Below, piece by piece: positions 34,164-40,580 of a DNA stretch of 40,580 bases. Each line of letters begins with the position of its first letter. The stretch's first letter is position 1. The notes beneath the pieces are model-generated. The model ran no database searches and was not told the DNA's origin. It was given only the letters and a program-made list of their open reading frames with translations. The stretch is from Blautia sp. (lineage in GTDB: Bacteria > Bacillota > Clostridia > Lachnospirales > Lachnospiraceae): positions 1-40,580 of the forward strand of contig JALEHU010000017.1 in the NCBI GenBank assembly GCA_022770365.1, written 5' to 3'. Made by a program: the position numbers and the translations under genes.

Positions 34164-34310
34164 ATCATTACAGGCAATCGATGATGCCAAAAGCACTTAT
34201 GAAAGTACATCAGACCTCCATAAAAAATGAATGATGTGCGGGAGAATGAATGGACCCAGTGAATTTCTCCTGAAAGGCAGTTATAGGAGAAACTATGGCT
34301 GCCTTTTTTT
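34164..34310 (+). promoter_or_regulatory. Structured leader RNA with attenuator, class not recognised
   Basis: A 5' region with several stems: GGCA-TGCC near 34173-34188, GTACATCA (34205-34212) with TGATGTGC (34232-34239), and GGGAGAA (34240-34246) with TTTCTCC (34264-34270). The TTTCTCC can instead pair with GGAGAAA (34286-34292), which is the loop of the terminator that follows. This is the switch logic expected of an attenuator or riboswitch. I could not match it to the cobalamin, glycine, SAM, NiCo, fluoride, Mn or T-box classes. Confidence 0.5.
34274..34310 (+). terminator. Terminator in the DJ-1-like gene leader
   Basis: A 12-bp stem with two G-U pairs (34275-34286 with 34293-34304) is closed by a GAGAAA loop and followed by seven T. 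It lies 84 nt before the start codon, so expression needs read-through. Confidence 0.85.
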
Positions 34311-34394
34311 ACCCTTGCGCTTTTAGTACATCGGTTTCGAAATAACTACTGGAAAGCTGGAATGACAATTAATAATGGATAAGGAGAGGAATGG

Positions 34395-34982
34395 ATGAAG
34401 GTTAATTTATTTTTATTTGATGATTTTGATACGATGGATGCCTTTGTGCCGGCTGAGGTCTTTGGTAAGCTGCCTGAGTATTTTCATGTGGAATACTGCT
34501 CTGTGAAAGGCGATTTTGTGACAAGTCTGCAGGGAGTGAAGGTATGGACAGATTATCTTGATGAGCAGACAGCGGGGGATATTCTGGTTATTCCCGGCGG
34601 AAAAGGGGCAAGAAGACTGATCAGGGATGATGAAAACTTATGCAGATTGCTGAAAAAGGCAGCAGATCAGCATTCTTTCTGCGTTATGCTGGGAAGCGGT
34701 ACATTGCTGATGGCTCAGACCGGGATACTGTACCGCAGAAGAATTTGCGACTGCCCGCTGGACAAAAACTGGAACAGGATGTTTACTGCGGCAATATACA
34801 GGACATCAGGAGCCAGGTGGGTGGCTGACGGCAAGAATTATTCAGCATCCAATCCTCTGGCCGGCATGGATATGTGTCTGAGTATTCTTGCGGATCTGAC
34901 AGACCTGAAGATAGCGGAGACGATGGCGGAGGAGCTGGGATATCAGTGGGATCCGGACGAGGAGGATGGTATTTATCGGTAA
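34395..34982 (+). CDS. DJ-1/PfpI family protein lacking the usual nucleophilic cysteine
   Basis: A 195-residue protein of the DJ-1/PfpI superfamily, which includes glyoxalases, chaperones and AraC-type ligand domains. The start VNLFLFDDFDTMDAFVPAEVFG and LVIPGGKGARRL fit the fold, and the conserved early glutamate (E20) is kept. At the nucleophile elbow, where relatives read VCTGS, this protein reads VMLGSGT, so Gly stands where Cys is expected. Catalysis by the normal route is therefore unlikely. The gene follows a structured leader and a CsoR-type operator candidate and overlaps a CsoR-family gene by 17 nt, which suggests a metal- or stress-linked accessory role. Confidence 0.75.
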   Translation: MKVNLFLFDDFDTMDAFVPAEVFGKLPEYFHVEYCSVKGDFVTSLQGVKVWTDYLDEQTAGDILVIPGGKGARRLIRDDENLCRLLKKAADQHSFCVMLGSGTLLMAQTGILYRRRICDCPLDKNWNRMFTAAIYRTSGARWVADGKNYSASNPLAGMDMCLSILADLTDLKIAETMAEELGYQWDPDEEDGIYR

Positions 34983-35253
34983 TCAGGGTGATAAGGAAGT
35001 CAACTATGATAAGGCTATTCTCAACCGTATTTCCAGATCTGCAGGACATCTGAAAGCTGTCAGAAGAATGGTGGAGGATGAACGGGACTGCAGCGAAGTC
35101 CTGATTCAGCTTGCGGCAGTGAAAGCGGAGCTTACAAATGCAAGTAAAGAAATTCTTAAACGATATATTCAGGATACGATAGACGATGCGGTTGAAAATA
35201 AAGAACCGGAAAAAATAAAAGAAATCGATAAGGCTGTGGATTGGTTTTTCTGA
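34966..35253 (+). CDS. CsoR/RcnR/FrmR-family transcriptional repressor with atypical ligands
   Basis: A 95-residue all-helical DUF156 repressor, whose relatives sense Cu(I), Ni/Co, persulfide or formaldehyde and bind G/C-run operators. The family core is LNRISRSAGHLKAVRRMV and DCSEVLIQLAAVKAEL. The first ligand, C42, is kept, but the positions of the CsoR His and second Cys appear as Y67 and T71, so the sensing chemistry should differ. The ATG overlaps the preceding gene, and GAGGAGG lies directly against it, an abnormally short spacing, so translation may be coupled. CsoR-type sites lie on both sides, at 34120 and 35320. Confidence 0.85.
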   Translation: MVFIGNQGDKEVNYDKAILNRISRSAGHLKAVRRMVEDERDCSEVLIQLAAVKAELTNASKEILKRYIQDTIDDAVENKEPEKIKEIDKAVDWFF

Positions 35254-35319
35254 TGTGCTGTTGTTATTGCTGATATCTGTTAACGGAATAGAAAGATATG
35301 ACAAATTGGAATATCAGAG

Positions 35320-35335
35320 TATCCCCGGGGGTGGC
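35320..35335. promoter_or_regulatory. CsoR-type operator candidate 2
   Basis: TATCCCCGGGGGTGGC is a C4G5 pseudo-palindrome similar to the site at 34120. It lies just before a weak promoter (TTCTGG, 17 nt, TAGAAT ending at 35364) for the importer operon at 35419. Confidence 0.62.
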
Positions 35336-35418
35336 TTCTGGTTCCTATTGTCTGATGTTAGAATAAAACAGATAAAACTAACTGAGGAAACAATCAGATT
35401 AAAAGGAGGAACAGAAAA

Positions 35419-37008
35419 ATGAAAAAAAGAAGAACAGCACTGCTGCTCACAGGTATGATGCTTATGAGTATGGGAGCATCAGTAACCGTCACAGCAGAGG
35501 AAACTTCAAAAGATGAACTTGTAATTGCAGTAGGTGACATGACTGACGGAACTTATGATGCATGCATGGGAAGTACCATGTACGGAACAGACATTTTTTA
35601 TTCGTCTCTGCTGAAGGTTAACAAAGAAATAGGAATAGATCCTGACCTTGCAAAGGATTATACAGTCAGCGATGATGGGCTTGTTTATACGTTCAACTTA
35701 CGTGATGATATAAAATTTTCAGATGGAGAACCGGTAACAGCGGAAGACGTTGTTTTTACATTTGAAACGATTAAAGAAACCGGCGGTAGCGTTGATGTTT
35801 CCATGATGGATAAGGTGGAAGCATTAGATGATTATACTGTACGGTTTACTTTAAGCAGACCGTTTTCCCCGTTTGTAAGAACGGTAGCACTTCAAGGAAT
35901 TGTTGCAAAACATGCATATGATGAAAATTATGCTGCAAATCCTGTCAGCAGCGGTCCATTTAAAGTGAAGCAGCTTGACATCGGACAGCAGCTGATTGTG
36001 GAACCAAATGAATACTATTATGGCGATAAACCGGAATTCAGTCAGATCACATTCCTGAATATTGATGAAGAAACCGCTCTTTCCTATGCTCAGTCCGGTA
36101 TGCTTGATGTGGTTAAAATCAATCCGGAATACGCATATGAAGAAGTAGAAGGCATGCATCTGGAAACATACGCAACATCCGACAACAGAGGCTTTGCACT
36201 TCCATGCATTCCGGAGACAGAACTTTCAGATGGCAGAATTGTCGGTAATAATGCTACATGTGATCCGGCTGTCAGAAAAGCATTGAATATCGGTATCAGC
36301 AGACAGGAAATCATTGACAATGCATTAAATGGCATAGGTACTCCTGCATGGGTTCGTTTCCAGAATCTTCCATGGGCGAATATGGAACCGGGACTGGAAG
36401 ACGGTCAGGTGGAAGAAGCATGCAAAATTCTGGAAGAAGCAGGCTGGGTGGATGAGGATGGCGATGGTGTTCGCGAAAAAGACGGTGTAAAATGTGCGAT
36501 CACTATTACCGGCCGTACAGACGACCTTCAGAGATATAATCTTGCAGTTGCGCTTGCTGAAAATGCAAAACCGCTTGGGATTGATATTACTGCGGAGGCA
36601 GCAGACTGGACAACATGTAAAGAAGAAGGAAGACTGAAACCGACATGTATCGGTACCGGAGATTATAGTTTTTATGATGTATACAGTGCTTTCTCATCTG
36701 ATTTTGCAGATCCGGAGCTTGTCAGCCTGAGTAATTCGCCGATGTACACGAATGAAAAAGTAGATGAATATCTGAATAAGGCTATGGCGGCACTGACAGA
36801 GGAAGAAGCTATCGAAAATCTGATGCTTGCACAGTACGATGGTGAGACGGGAGTAAATGTTGATCTTCCTTATATCTGGCTGGTGAATATTGACCATACA
36901 TACTTTGTAAGAGACGGTCTGGATGTTGGTGACCAGATGGTTCATCCTCACGGTCATGGACTTCCGATTATCCAGAACATGAATGAATGGACTTTTACAG
37001 AAGAATAA
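35419..37008 (+). CDS. Peptide/nickel-type ABC transporter substrate-binding protein (SBP family 5)
   Basis: A 529-residue exported binding protein of the OppA/DppA/NikA family. The signal peptide (about 1-26, ending VTVTAEE) lacks a lipobox cysteine. Family features are DLAKDYTVSDDGLVYTFNL, DDIKFSDGEPVTAEDVVFTF and SSGPFKV. Near the C-terminus a VHPHGHG motif (H509, H511, H513) could bind a metal. Together with the adjacent metal-type repressor and operator this favours nickel or cobalt, free or chelated, over plain peptides, but the family is broad. AAGGAGGA precedes the ATG. It heads a five-gene operon. Confidence 0.9.
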   Translation: MKKRRTALLLTGMMLMSMGASVTVTAEETSKDELVIAVGDMTDGTYDACMGSTMYGTDIFYSSLLKVNKEIGIDPDLAKDYTVSDDGLVYTFNLRDDIKFSDGEPVTAEDVVFTFETIKETGGSVDVSMMDKVEALDDYTVRFTLSRPFSPFVRTVALQGIVAKHAYDENYAANPVSSGPFKVKQLDIGQQLIVEPNEYYYGDKPEFSQITFLNIDEETALSYAQSGMLDVVKINPEYAYEEVEGMHLETYATSDNRGFALPCIPETELSDGRIVGNNATCDPAVRKALNIGISRQEIIDNALNGIGTPAWVRFQNLPWANMEPGLEDGQVEEACKILEEAGWVDEDGDGVREKDGVKCAITITGRTDDLQRYNLAVALAENAKPLGIDITAEAADWTTCKEEGRLKPTCIGTGDYSFYDVYSAFSSDFADPELVSLSNSPMYTNEKVDEYLNKAMAALTEEEAIENLMLAQYDGETGVNVDLPYIWLVNIDHTYFVRDGLDVGDQMVHPHGHGLPIIQNMNEWTFTEE

Positions 37009-37023
37009 CAGGGGAATAAACAG

Positions 37024-38004
37024 ATGAACACTCTGAAATATTTGGGAAGTACACTGATTCGTATGCTGCTTCTTCTTTTTGGCGTATCAATCGTCTGCTT
37101 CTTTCTGATCATATCTTCACCGATCGATCCGGTTGACGCATATGTAGGGTCGGAATCCAATATTTCACAGGAACAGAAAGATGTTATCGCTGAACACTGG
37201 GGGCTGAATGATCCCCCGGTTCAGCGATATATTACATGGATGAAAAATCTGCTCCATGGTGATATGGGAGACTCTATAGCATTTAAAAAGCCTGTTGTAC
37301 AGGTGCTGAAAGAGCGTTTCGTGACGTCTCTTGTTCTGATGATAACGGCATGGGTTATTTCCGGTATCCTGGGCTTTATTCTGGGAATCCTGTCAGGAGT
37401 ATTCTCAGGGAGTGTTATGGACCGTATTATTAAAACTTTTTGTTTTATCTTATCGTCAACTCCTGCTTTCTGGATCGGCCTGCTGCTTCTGATCGTATTT
37501 TCTGTCAATCTTGGGTGGTTTCCGGTTGGATTTGCAGTTCCGGTAGGCAAGGCGGCGGAAGATGTAACTCTTCTGGACCGGATCTATCATTTAATACTTC
37601 CGGCATTTACGCTTAGCATTACCGGCGTGTCCAATATTGCTCTGCATACAAGACAGAAAATTATAGATGTTATGAAAAGTGAATATGTACTCTTTGCAAC
37701 GGCAAGGGGAGAAACTACATGGCAGGTAATTAAAAGACACGGGCTTCGCAATATAGCGATTCCGGCAATTACACTGCAGTTTGCTTCTTTTAGTGAATTG
37801 TTCGGGGGAAGCGTACTTGCAGAGCAGGTTTTTTCTTATCCCGGACTGGGAAACGCGGCAACAACGGCTGGCCTAAAGAGTGATGTTCCGCTGCTTCTTG
37901 GTGTGGCACTTTTTTCCGTATTGTTTGTTTTTGCAGGAAATTTCATTGCAAATCTGCTTTATGGCATATTGAATCCTGAGATACGGGAGGGCAGTGAAAA
38001 ATGA
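37024..38004 (+). CDS. Peptide/nickel ABC transporter permease (DppB/NikB-type)
   Basis: A 326-residue permease with about six helices. It shows the usual N-terminal helix, the SPIDPVDAYVGSE loop that resembles the GDPV region of DppB, and the coupling motif with EYVLFATARGETTWQVIKRHGLRN. It starts 15 nt after the binding protein and overlaps the next gene by 4 nt. Confidence 0.93.
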   Translation: MNTLKYLGSTLIRMLLLLFGVSIVCFFLIISSPIDPVDAYVGSESNISQEQKDVIAEHWGLNDPPVQRYITWMKNLLHGDMGDSIAFKKPVVQVLKERFVTSLVLMITAWVISGILGFILGILSGVFSGSVMDRIIKTFCFILSSTPAFWIGLLLLIVFSVNLGWFPVGFAVPVGKAAEDVTLLDRIYHLILPAFTLSITGVSNIALHTRQKIIDVMKSEYVLFATARGETTWQVIKRHGLRNIAIPAITLQFASFSELFGGSVLAEQVFSYPGLGNAATTAGLKSDVPLLLGVALFSVLFVFAGNFIANLLYGILNPEIREGSEK

Positions 38005-38825
38005 AAAAAATGAACAGACGAACAAAAACAGTAATGCTGGTAATTATCATTGCAGGTATTCTGCTTGCAATTTCTGCCGCAGGATTATTGATGAATCCTG
38101 CGCTGTATGAACCGAATTATGCGGCAAAGAAACTTCCTCCTTGTGCGGCTCACTGGTTCGGTACGGACTACCTGGGAAGAGATATGTTCTGCAGGACGAT
38201 CAAAGGGCTTTCAAACAGTATTATGCTTGGAACAATGGCGGCTGTTTTCAGTGCATTTATGGCATTGTTTCTTGGAATCGTATCGGCGTCTGTGGGCGGG
38301 CGTGCTGACAAAATTATATCGTATTTTGTGGATCTTGTAATGGGAGTTCCGCATATGGTATTGCTGATGCTGATTTCCTTTTCTTTGGGAAAAGGATTGA
38401 AAGGCGTTGTTATTGGTGTGGCACTGACACACTGGCCAAACCTTACCAGGGTTATACGGGGGGAAGTTCTTCAGGTAAAGAATATGCAATATGTAAAAGC
38501 GTCCAAAAAGTTTGGAAAAAGTAATTTCCAGATAGCTTGTCATCATATCATTCCGCATGTTATGCCCCAGTTTCTTGTAGGTCTTCTGCTGCTGTTCCCG
38601 CATGCGATCCTTCATGAAGCAGGAGTAACGTTCCTTGGCTTTGGGCTCAGTGTGGATACACCGGCTATCGGTATTATTCTGTCTGAGTCATTGAAGCATA
38701 TCTCAACAGGAATGTGGTGGCTTGTATTCTTTCCGGGTATCATGCTCGTTGCGGTAGTAATGCTGTTTGACAAACTCGGCGATAATGTGAAATTGCTGAT
38801 AGATCCGTCCAGTGCGCAGGAATAG
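38001..38825 (+). CDS. Peptide/nickel ABC transporter permease (DppC/NikC-type)
   Basis: A 274-residue permease, second half of the membrane pore. Landmarks are HWFGTDYLGRDMFCRTIKG, the coupling segment MQYVKASKKFGKSNFQIACH, and FLGFGLSVDTPAIGIILSE. The ATG overlaps the preceding stop by 4 nt, and the ATPase gene follows after 9 nt with AGGAGAGAGAG. Confidence 0.93.
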   Translation: MKKMNRRTKTVMLVIIIAGILLAISAAGLLMNPALYEPNYAAKKLPPCAAHWFGTDYLGRDMFCRTIKGLSNSIMLGTMAAVFSAFMALFLGIVSASVGGRADKIISYFVDLVMGVPHMVLLMLISFSLGKGLKGVVIGVALTHWPNLTRVIRGEVLQVKNMQYVKASKKFGKSNFQIACHHIIPHVMPQFLVGLLLLFPHAILHEAGVTFLGFGLSVDTPAIGIILSESLKHISTGMWWLVFFPGIMLVAVVMLFDKLGDNVKLLIDPSSAQE

Positions 38826-38834
38826 GAGAGAGAG

Positions 38835-39761
38835 ATGGAACAGAAAAAAAATATATTAAGTGTAAAAAATCTTTCCGTATCTTTCAAAATGTACGATAAA
38901 GGTCTGGAACAGAAAGATTTAAAGGTAATCAGTAATTTAAATATCAGTGTACAGGAAGGTGAGATACTTGCAATTGCAGGGTCATCAGGTTCAGGAAAGA
39001 GCCTGTTTGCAAGTGCCATTCTTGGTATTTTACCGAACAATGCATCTGTTGACGGAATAATGACATATTGCGGAATGGAACTGACGGAAGAACTGCAGAA
39101 GAAACTTCGCGGAAAGGAAATTGCACTGGTTCCGCAGTCGGTGGCTTATCTGGATCCTTTGATGCATGTCGGAAGTCAGGTGGTTGGTGTAAGAGGAACT
39201 CTGGAAAAAATGAAGACAGTTTTTAAACGATATGAGCTGTCAAAAGAGGTGGAGACGATGTATCCGTTTCAGCTTTCCGGAGGAATGGCCCGAAGAATTT
39301 TACTTTCAACGGCAGTGATCGGAGATGCAAGACTGATTGTAGCAGACGAGCCGACACCGGGATTAAGCAAAGAAATGGCAAAGGATGCCATGGGACATTT
39401 GCGTACTCTTGCTGATGAAGGACGTGGTATCATTCTGATTACACATGATATTGACCTTGCCTTTGAATATGCTGACAGAGTTGCGGTTTTTTACGCGGGA
39501 ACAACCGTTGAGACAGCACCGGTTGAAGATTTTCGCAATGGACCGGAGTCTTTGAGACATCCGTATTCAAAAGCTCTTTGGGAAGCTCTTCCTCAAAATG
39601 GTTTTAAACCGATTCCGGGGACACAGCCTTATGCGGGGTCTCTGCCGGAGGGCTGTTTATTCTGGCCGCGCTGTCCTGTGCGGACAGAGGCATGTATGAA
39701 AGGTGAAATACCGTCACGCAGCTTGCGGGGAGGGGAGGTATGTTGCATTCATGCTACTTGA
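38835..39761 (+). CDS. Peptide/nickel ABC transporter ATPase (DppD/NikD-type)
   Basis: A 308-residue ATPase. Walker A is GSSGSGKS, Walker B LIVADEPTPGL, and the switch histidine lies in LITHDIDLAF. The signature region reads LSGGMARRILLSTAV, where Met-Ala replaces the usual Glu/Met-x-Gln. The C-terminal extension CLFWPRCPVRTEACM has the four-cysteine oligopeptide-transporter pattern that often binds an Fe-S cluster. The next gene starts inside its end (11-nt overlap). Confidence 0.92.
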   Translation: MEQKKNILSVKNLSVSFKMYDKGLEQKDLKVISNLNISVQEGEILAIAGSSGSGKSLFASAILGILPNNASVDGIMTYCGMELTEELQKKLRGKEIALVPQSVAYLDPLMHVGSQVVGVRGTLEKMKTVFKRYELSKEVETMYPFQLSGGMARRILLSTAVIGDARLIVADEPTPGLSKEMAKDAMGHLRTLADEGRGIILITHDIDLAFEYADRVAVFYAGTTVETAPVEDFRNGPESLRHPYSKALWEALPQNGFKPIPGTQPYAGSLPEGCLFWPRCPVRTEACMKGEIPSRSLRGGEVCCIHAT

Positions 39762-40353
39762 AGCGAAAAATATCACATTTTCTTATACGAAAAAGAAGAA
39801 GATTCTGGATAATATTTCTCTCGGAATTGAAAAGGGGGAGAGAGTAGCCCTTGTTGGTCCTTCCGGATGCGGAAAAAGTACACTTTCGCAAATTCTGGCA
39901 GGTTATATGAAACCGGATAAAGGTGAAGTCTATTTTGACGGTAAATTGCTTCCTGAAAAAGGGTACTGTCCGGTTCAGCTGATATATCAGCATCCGGAAA
40001 AAGCGATTAATCCAAGATGGAAGCTTGGACGAACGCTTACAGAAGCGTGGGAACCGGACCAGGAATTGCTGGATGATATGGGGATTGAGAAGGAGTGGCT
40101 TACCCGCTACCCGATTGAATTATCCGGAGGGGAAATGCAGCGGTTCTGTATCGCCAGAGCCATGGGACCTGATACAAAATTTGTAATTGCGGATGAAATG
40201 ACAACGATGCTGGATGTGATTACTCAGGCACAAATCTGGGAGTTGCTGCTTCATATCGTTGACAAAAGAAATCTGGGCATGCTTGTGGTCACGCATAATC
40301 CTTTGCTTGCTGAGCGAATTTGTACCAGAGTGATAGAATTTGATAAGATGTGA
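39751..40353 (+). CDS. Peptide/nickel ABC transporter ATPase (DppF/NikE-type), short form
   Basis: A 200-residue ATPase, partner of the preceding one. Walker A is GPSGCGKST, the signature LSGGEMQRFCIARAM, Walker B FVIADEMTTMLD, and the switch histidine is in VVTHNPLLAE. The protein ends just after the nucleotide domain, without the C-terminal extension of about 60-120 residues seen in OppF, closer to NikE-like size. ATG 39751 overlaps the previous stop by 11 nt; GGGGAGGT is 12 nt upstream. Confidence 0.9.
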   Translation: MLLEAKNITFSYTKKKKILDNISLGIEKGERVALVGPSGCGKSTLSQILAGYMKPDKGEVYFDGKLLPEKGYCPVQLIYQHPEKAINPRWKLGRTLTEAWEPDQELLDDMGIEKEWLTRYPIELSGGEMQRFCIARAMGPDTKFVIADEMTTMLDVITQAQIWELLLHIVDKRNLGMLVVTHNPLLAERICTRVIEFDKM

Positions 40354-40440
40354 AGAGATAAAGAGATGTAATATAACAGCTGCTTCATCAGCAAAACGTC
40401 TGACAGCTCTGAGTTTTTGCAAAAGAAAACATAATTTAAC

Positions 40441-40580
40441 CTAGATTATTCACGGCACAGCCGTGAAAGTGGCTGAAAGCCGCATAGCTACTGTATTTTA
40501 ACTGAATATTGTTTTTCACCTATCAAGTGAATGAAAAAAGAGCATCCATTTGTGGTAAAATGAAGGTGTCTAATCTAAAA
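40441..40580 (+). mobile_element. Possible left end of an insertion sequence (truncated by window)
   Basis: The sequence from CCTAGATTATTCACGGC (40441) looks, from memory, like the terminal repeat of IS1380-type elements. It is followed by an 8-bp hairpin (TTCACGGC-ACA-GCCGTGAA), a TTCAC-GTGAA inverted repeat at 40515, and ATG at 40560 opening MKVSNLK, which runs off the window. Only the beginning is visible, so the call is weak; the remainder of the gene would decide it. Confidence 0.3.

Noticed and set aside
34164-34310. Glycine riboswitch or T-box
   Set aside because: The GGAGA / TCTCC pairing recalls the glycine aptamer, but the conserved core is not there, and there is no AGGGTGGNACCGCG T-box sequence.
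40354-40440. Terminator after the importer operon
   Set aside because: AGCTG/CAGCT repeats and a TTTTT lie there, but the stem is too short and interrupted to call.
1-40580. tRNA or rRNA genes
   Set aside because: I saw no cloverleaf-like segments with the GGTTCGAATCC-type T-arm and no rRNA core sequences.

Overview
The window looks like a chromosome segment of a strictly anaerobic, low-to-mid GC, monoderm Firmicute, most likely a gut Lachnospiraceae (Blautia/Dorea/Ruminococcus type). The reasons are the housekeeping order dnaJ-prmA-rsmE-cysteine desulfurase-thiI, the ireB-ruvX-DUF1292 and RNase J-YlbF blocks, an intact sigK, a group B [FeFe] hydrogenase, strong Shine-Dalgarno sites, and TTG/GTG starts. 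This placement is from memory of gene neighbourhoods and was not searched.

Region 1 (1-14030) is conserved housekeeping. It holds protein folding (DnaJ), ribosome methylation (PrmA, RsmE), sulfur transfer to tRNA (cysteine desulfurase, ThiI), a His15-less HPr-like protein, tRNA methylthiolation (MtaB), IreB/RuvX/DUF1292, RNase J with a YlbF-type partner, a short MltG-like membrane protein, the TrmR/U32 tRNA hydroxylation-methylation pair, and sporulation sigma-K. Nearly all junctions are short gaps or 4-nt overlaps.

Region 2 (14150-24611) is the most interesting part. A degraded AAA/DUF4143 ATPase remnant and a LysR regulator lie divergent to a cobalamin riboswitch with two tandem terminators. 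The riboswitch leads an eight-gene operon: substrate-binding protein, FecCD/BtuC-type permease, ATPase, NifH-like iron protein, a 610-residue NifD/K-like protein, then a second binding protein, permease and ATPase. Both transporters resemble corrinoid/haem/siderophore importers. This is not a nitrogen fixation locus: there is no nifK, E, N or B. I propose a nitrogenase-like two-component reductase acting on an imported corrinoid, tetrapyrrole or metal chelate.

Region 3 (24612-31420) begins with a second cobalamin riboswitch and a composite leader with several hairpins. It precedes a group B [FeFe] hydrogenase, a FucI-like sugar isomerase, a group II cysteine desulfurase with a small unrecognised partner, and a membrane 4Fe-4S/FMN-binding flavoprotein. 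Several of these could supply low-potential electrons or Fe-S clusters, but their link to region 2 rests on the shared cobalamin control of the first gene and on proximity.

Region 4 (31480-34120) holds a P1B-type metal ATPase and a MATE exporter. Each has lost its N-terminus, and they are joined head to head at about 33,260, which is a clear rearrangement scar.

Region 5 (34120-40360) has a structured leader, a DJ-1/PfpI-like protein without the usual nucleophilic cysteine, a CsoR/RcnR-family regulator with unusual ligand positions, and a five-gene peptide/nickel-type ABC importer. Two G/C-run palindromes resembling CsoR-type operators lie before the DJ-1 gene and before the importer, which suggests metal-responsive uptake. 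The right edge (40441-40580) may be the start of an insertion sequence. I saw no rRNA, tRNA or CRISPR array.
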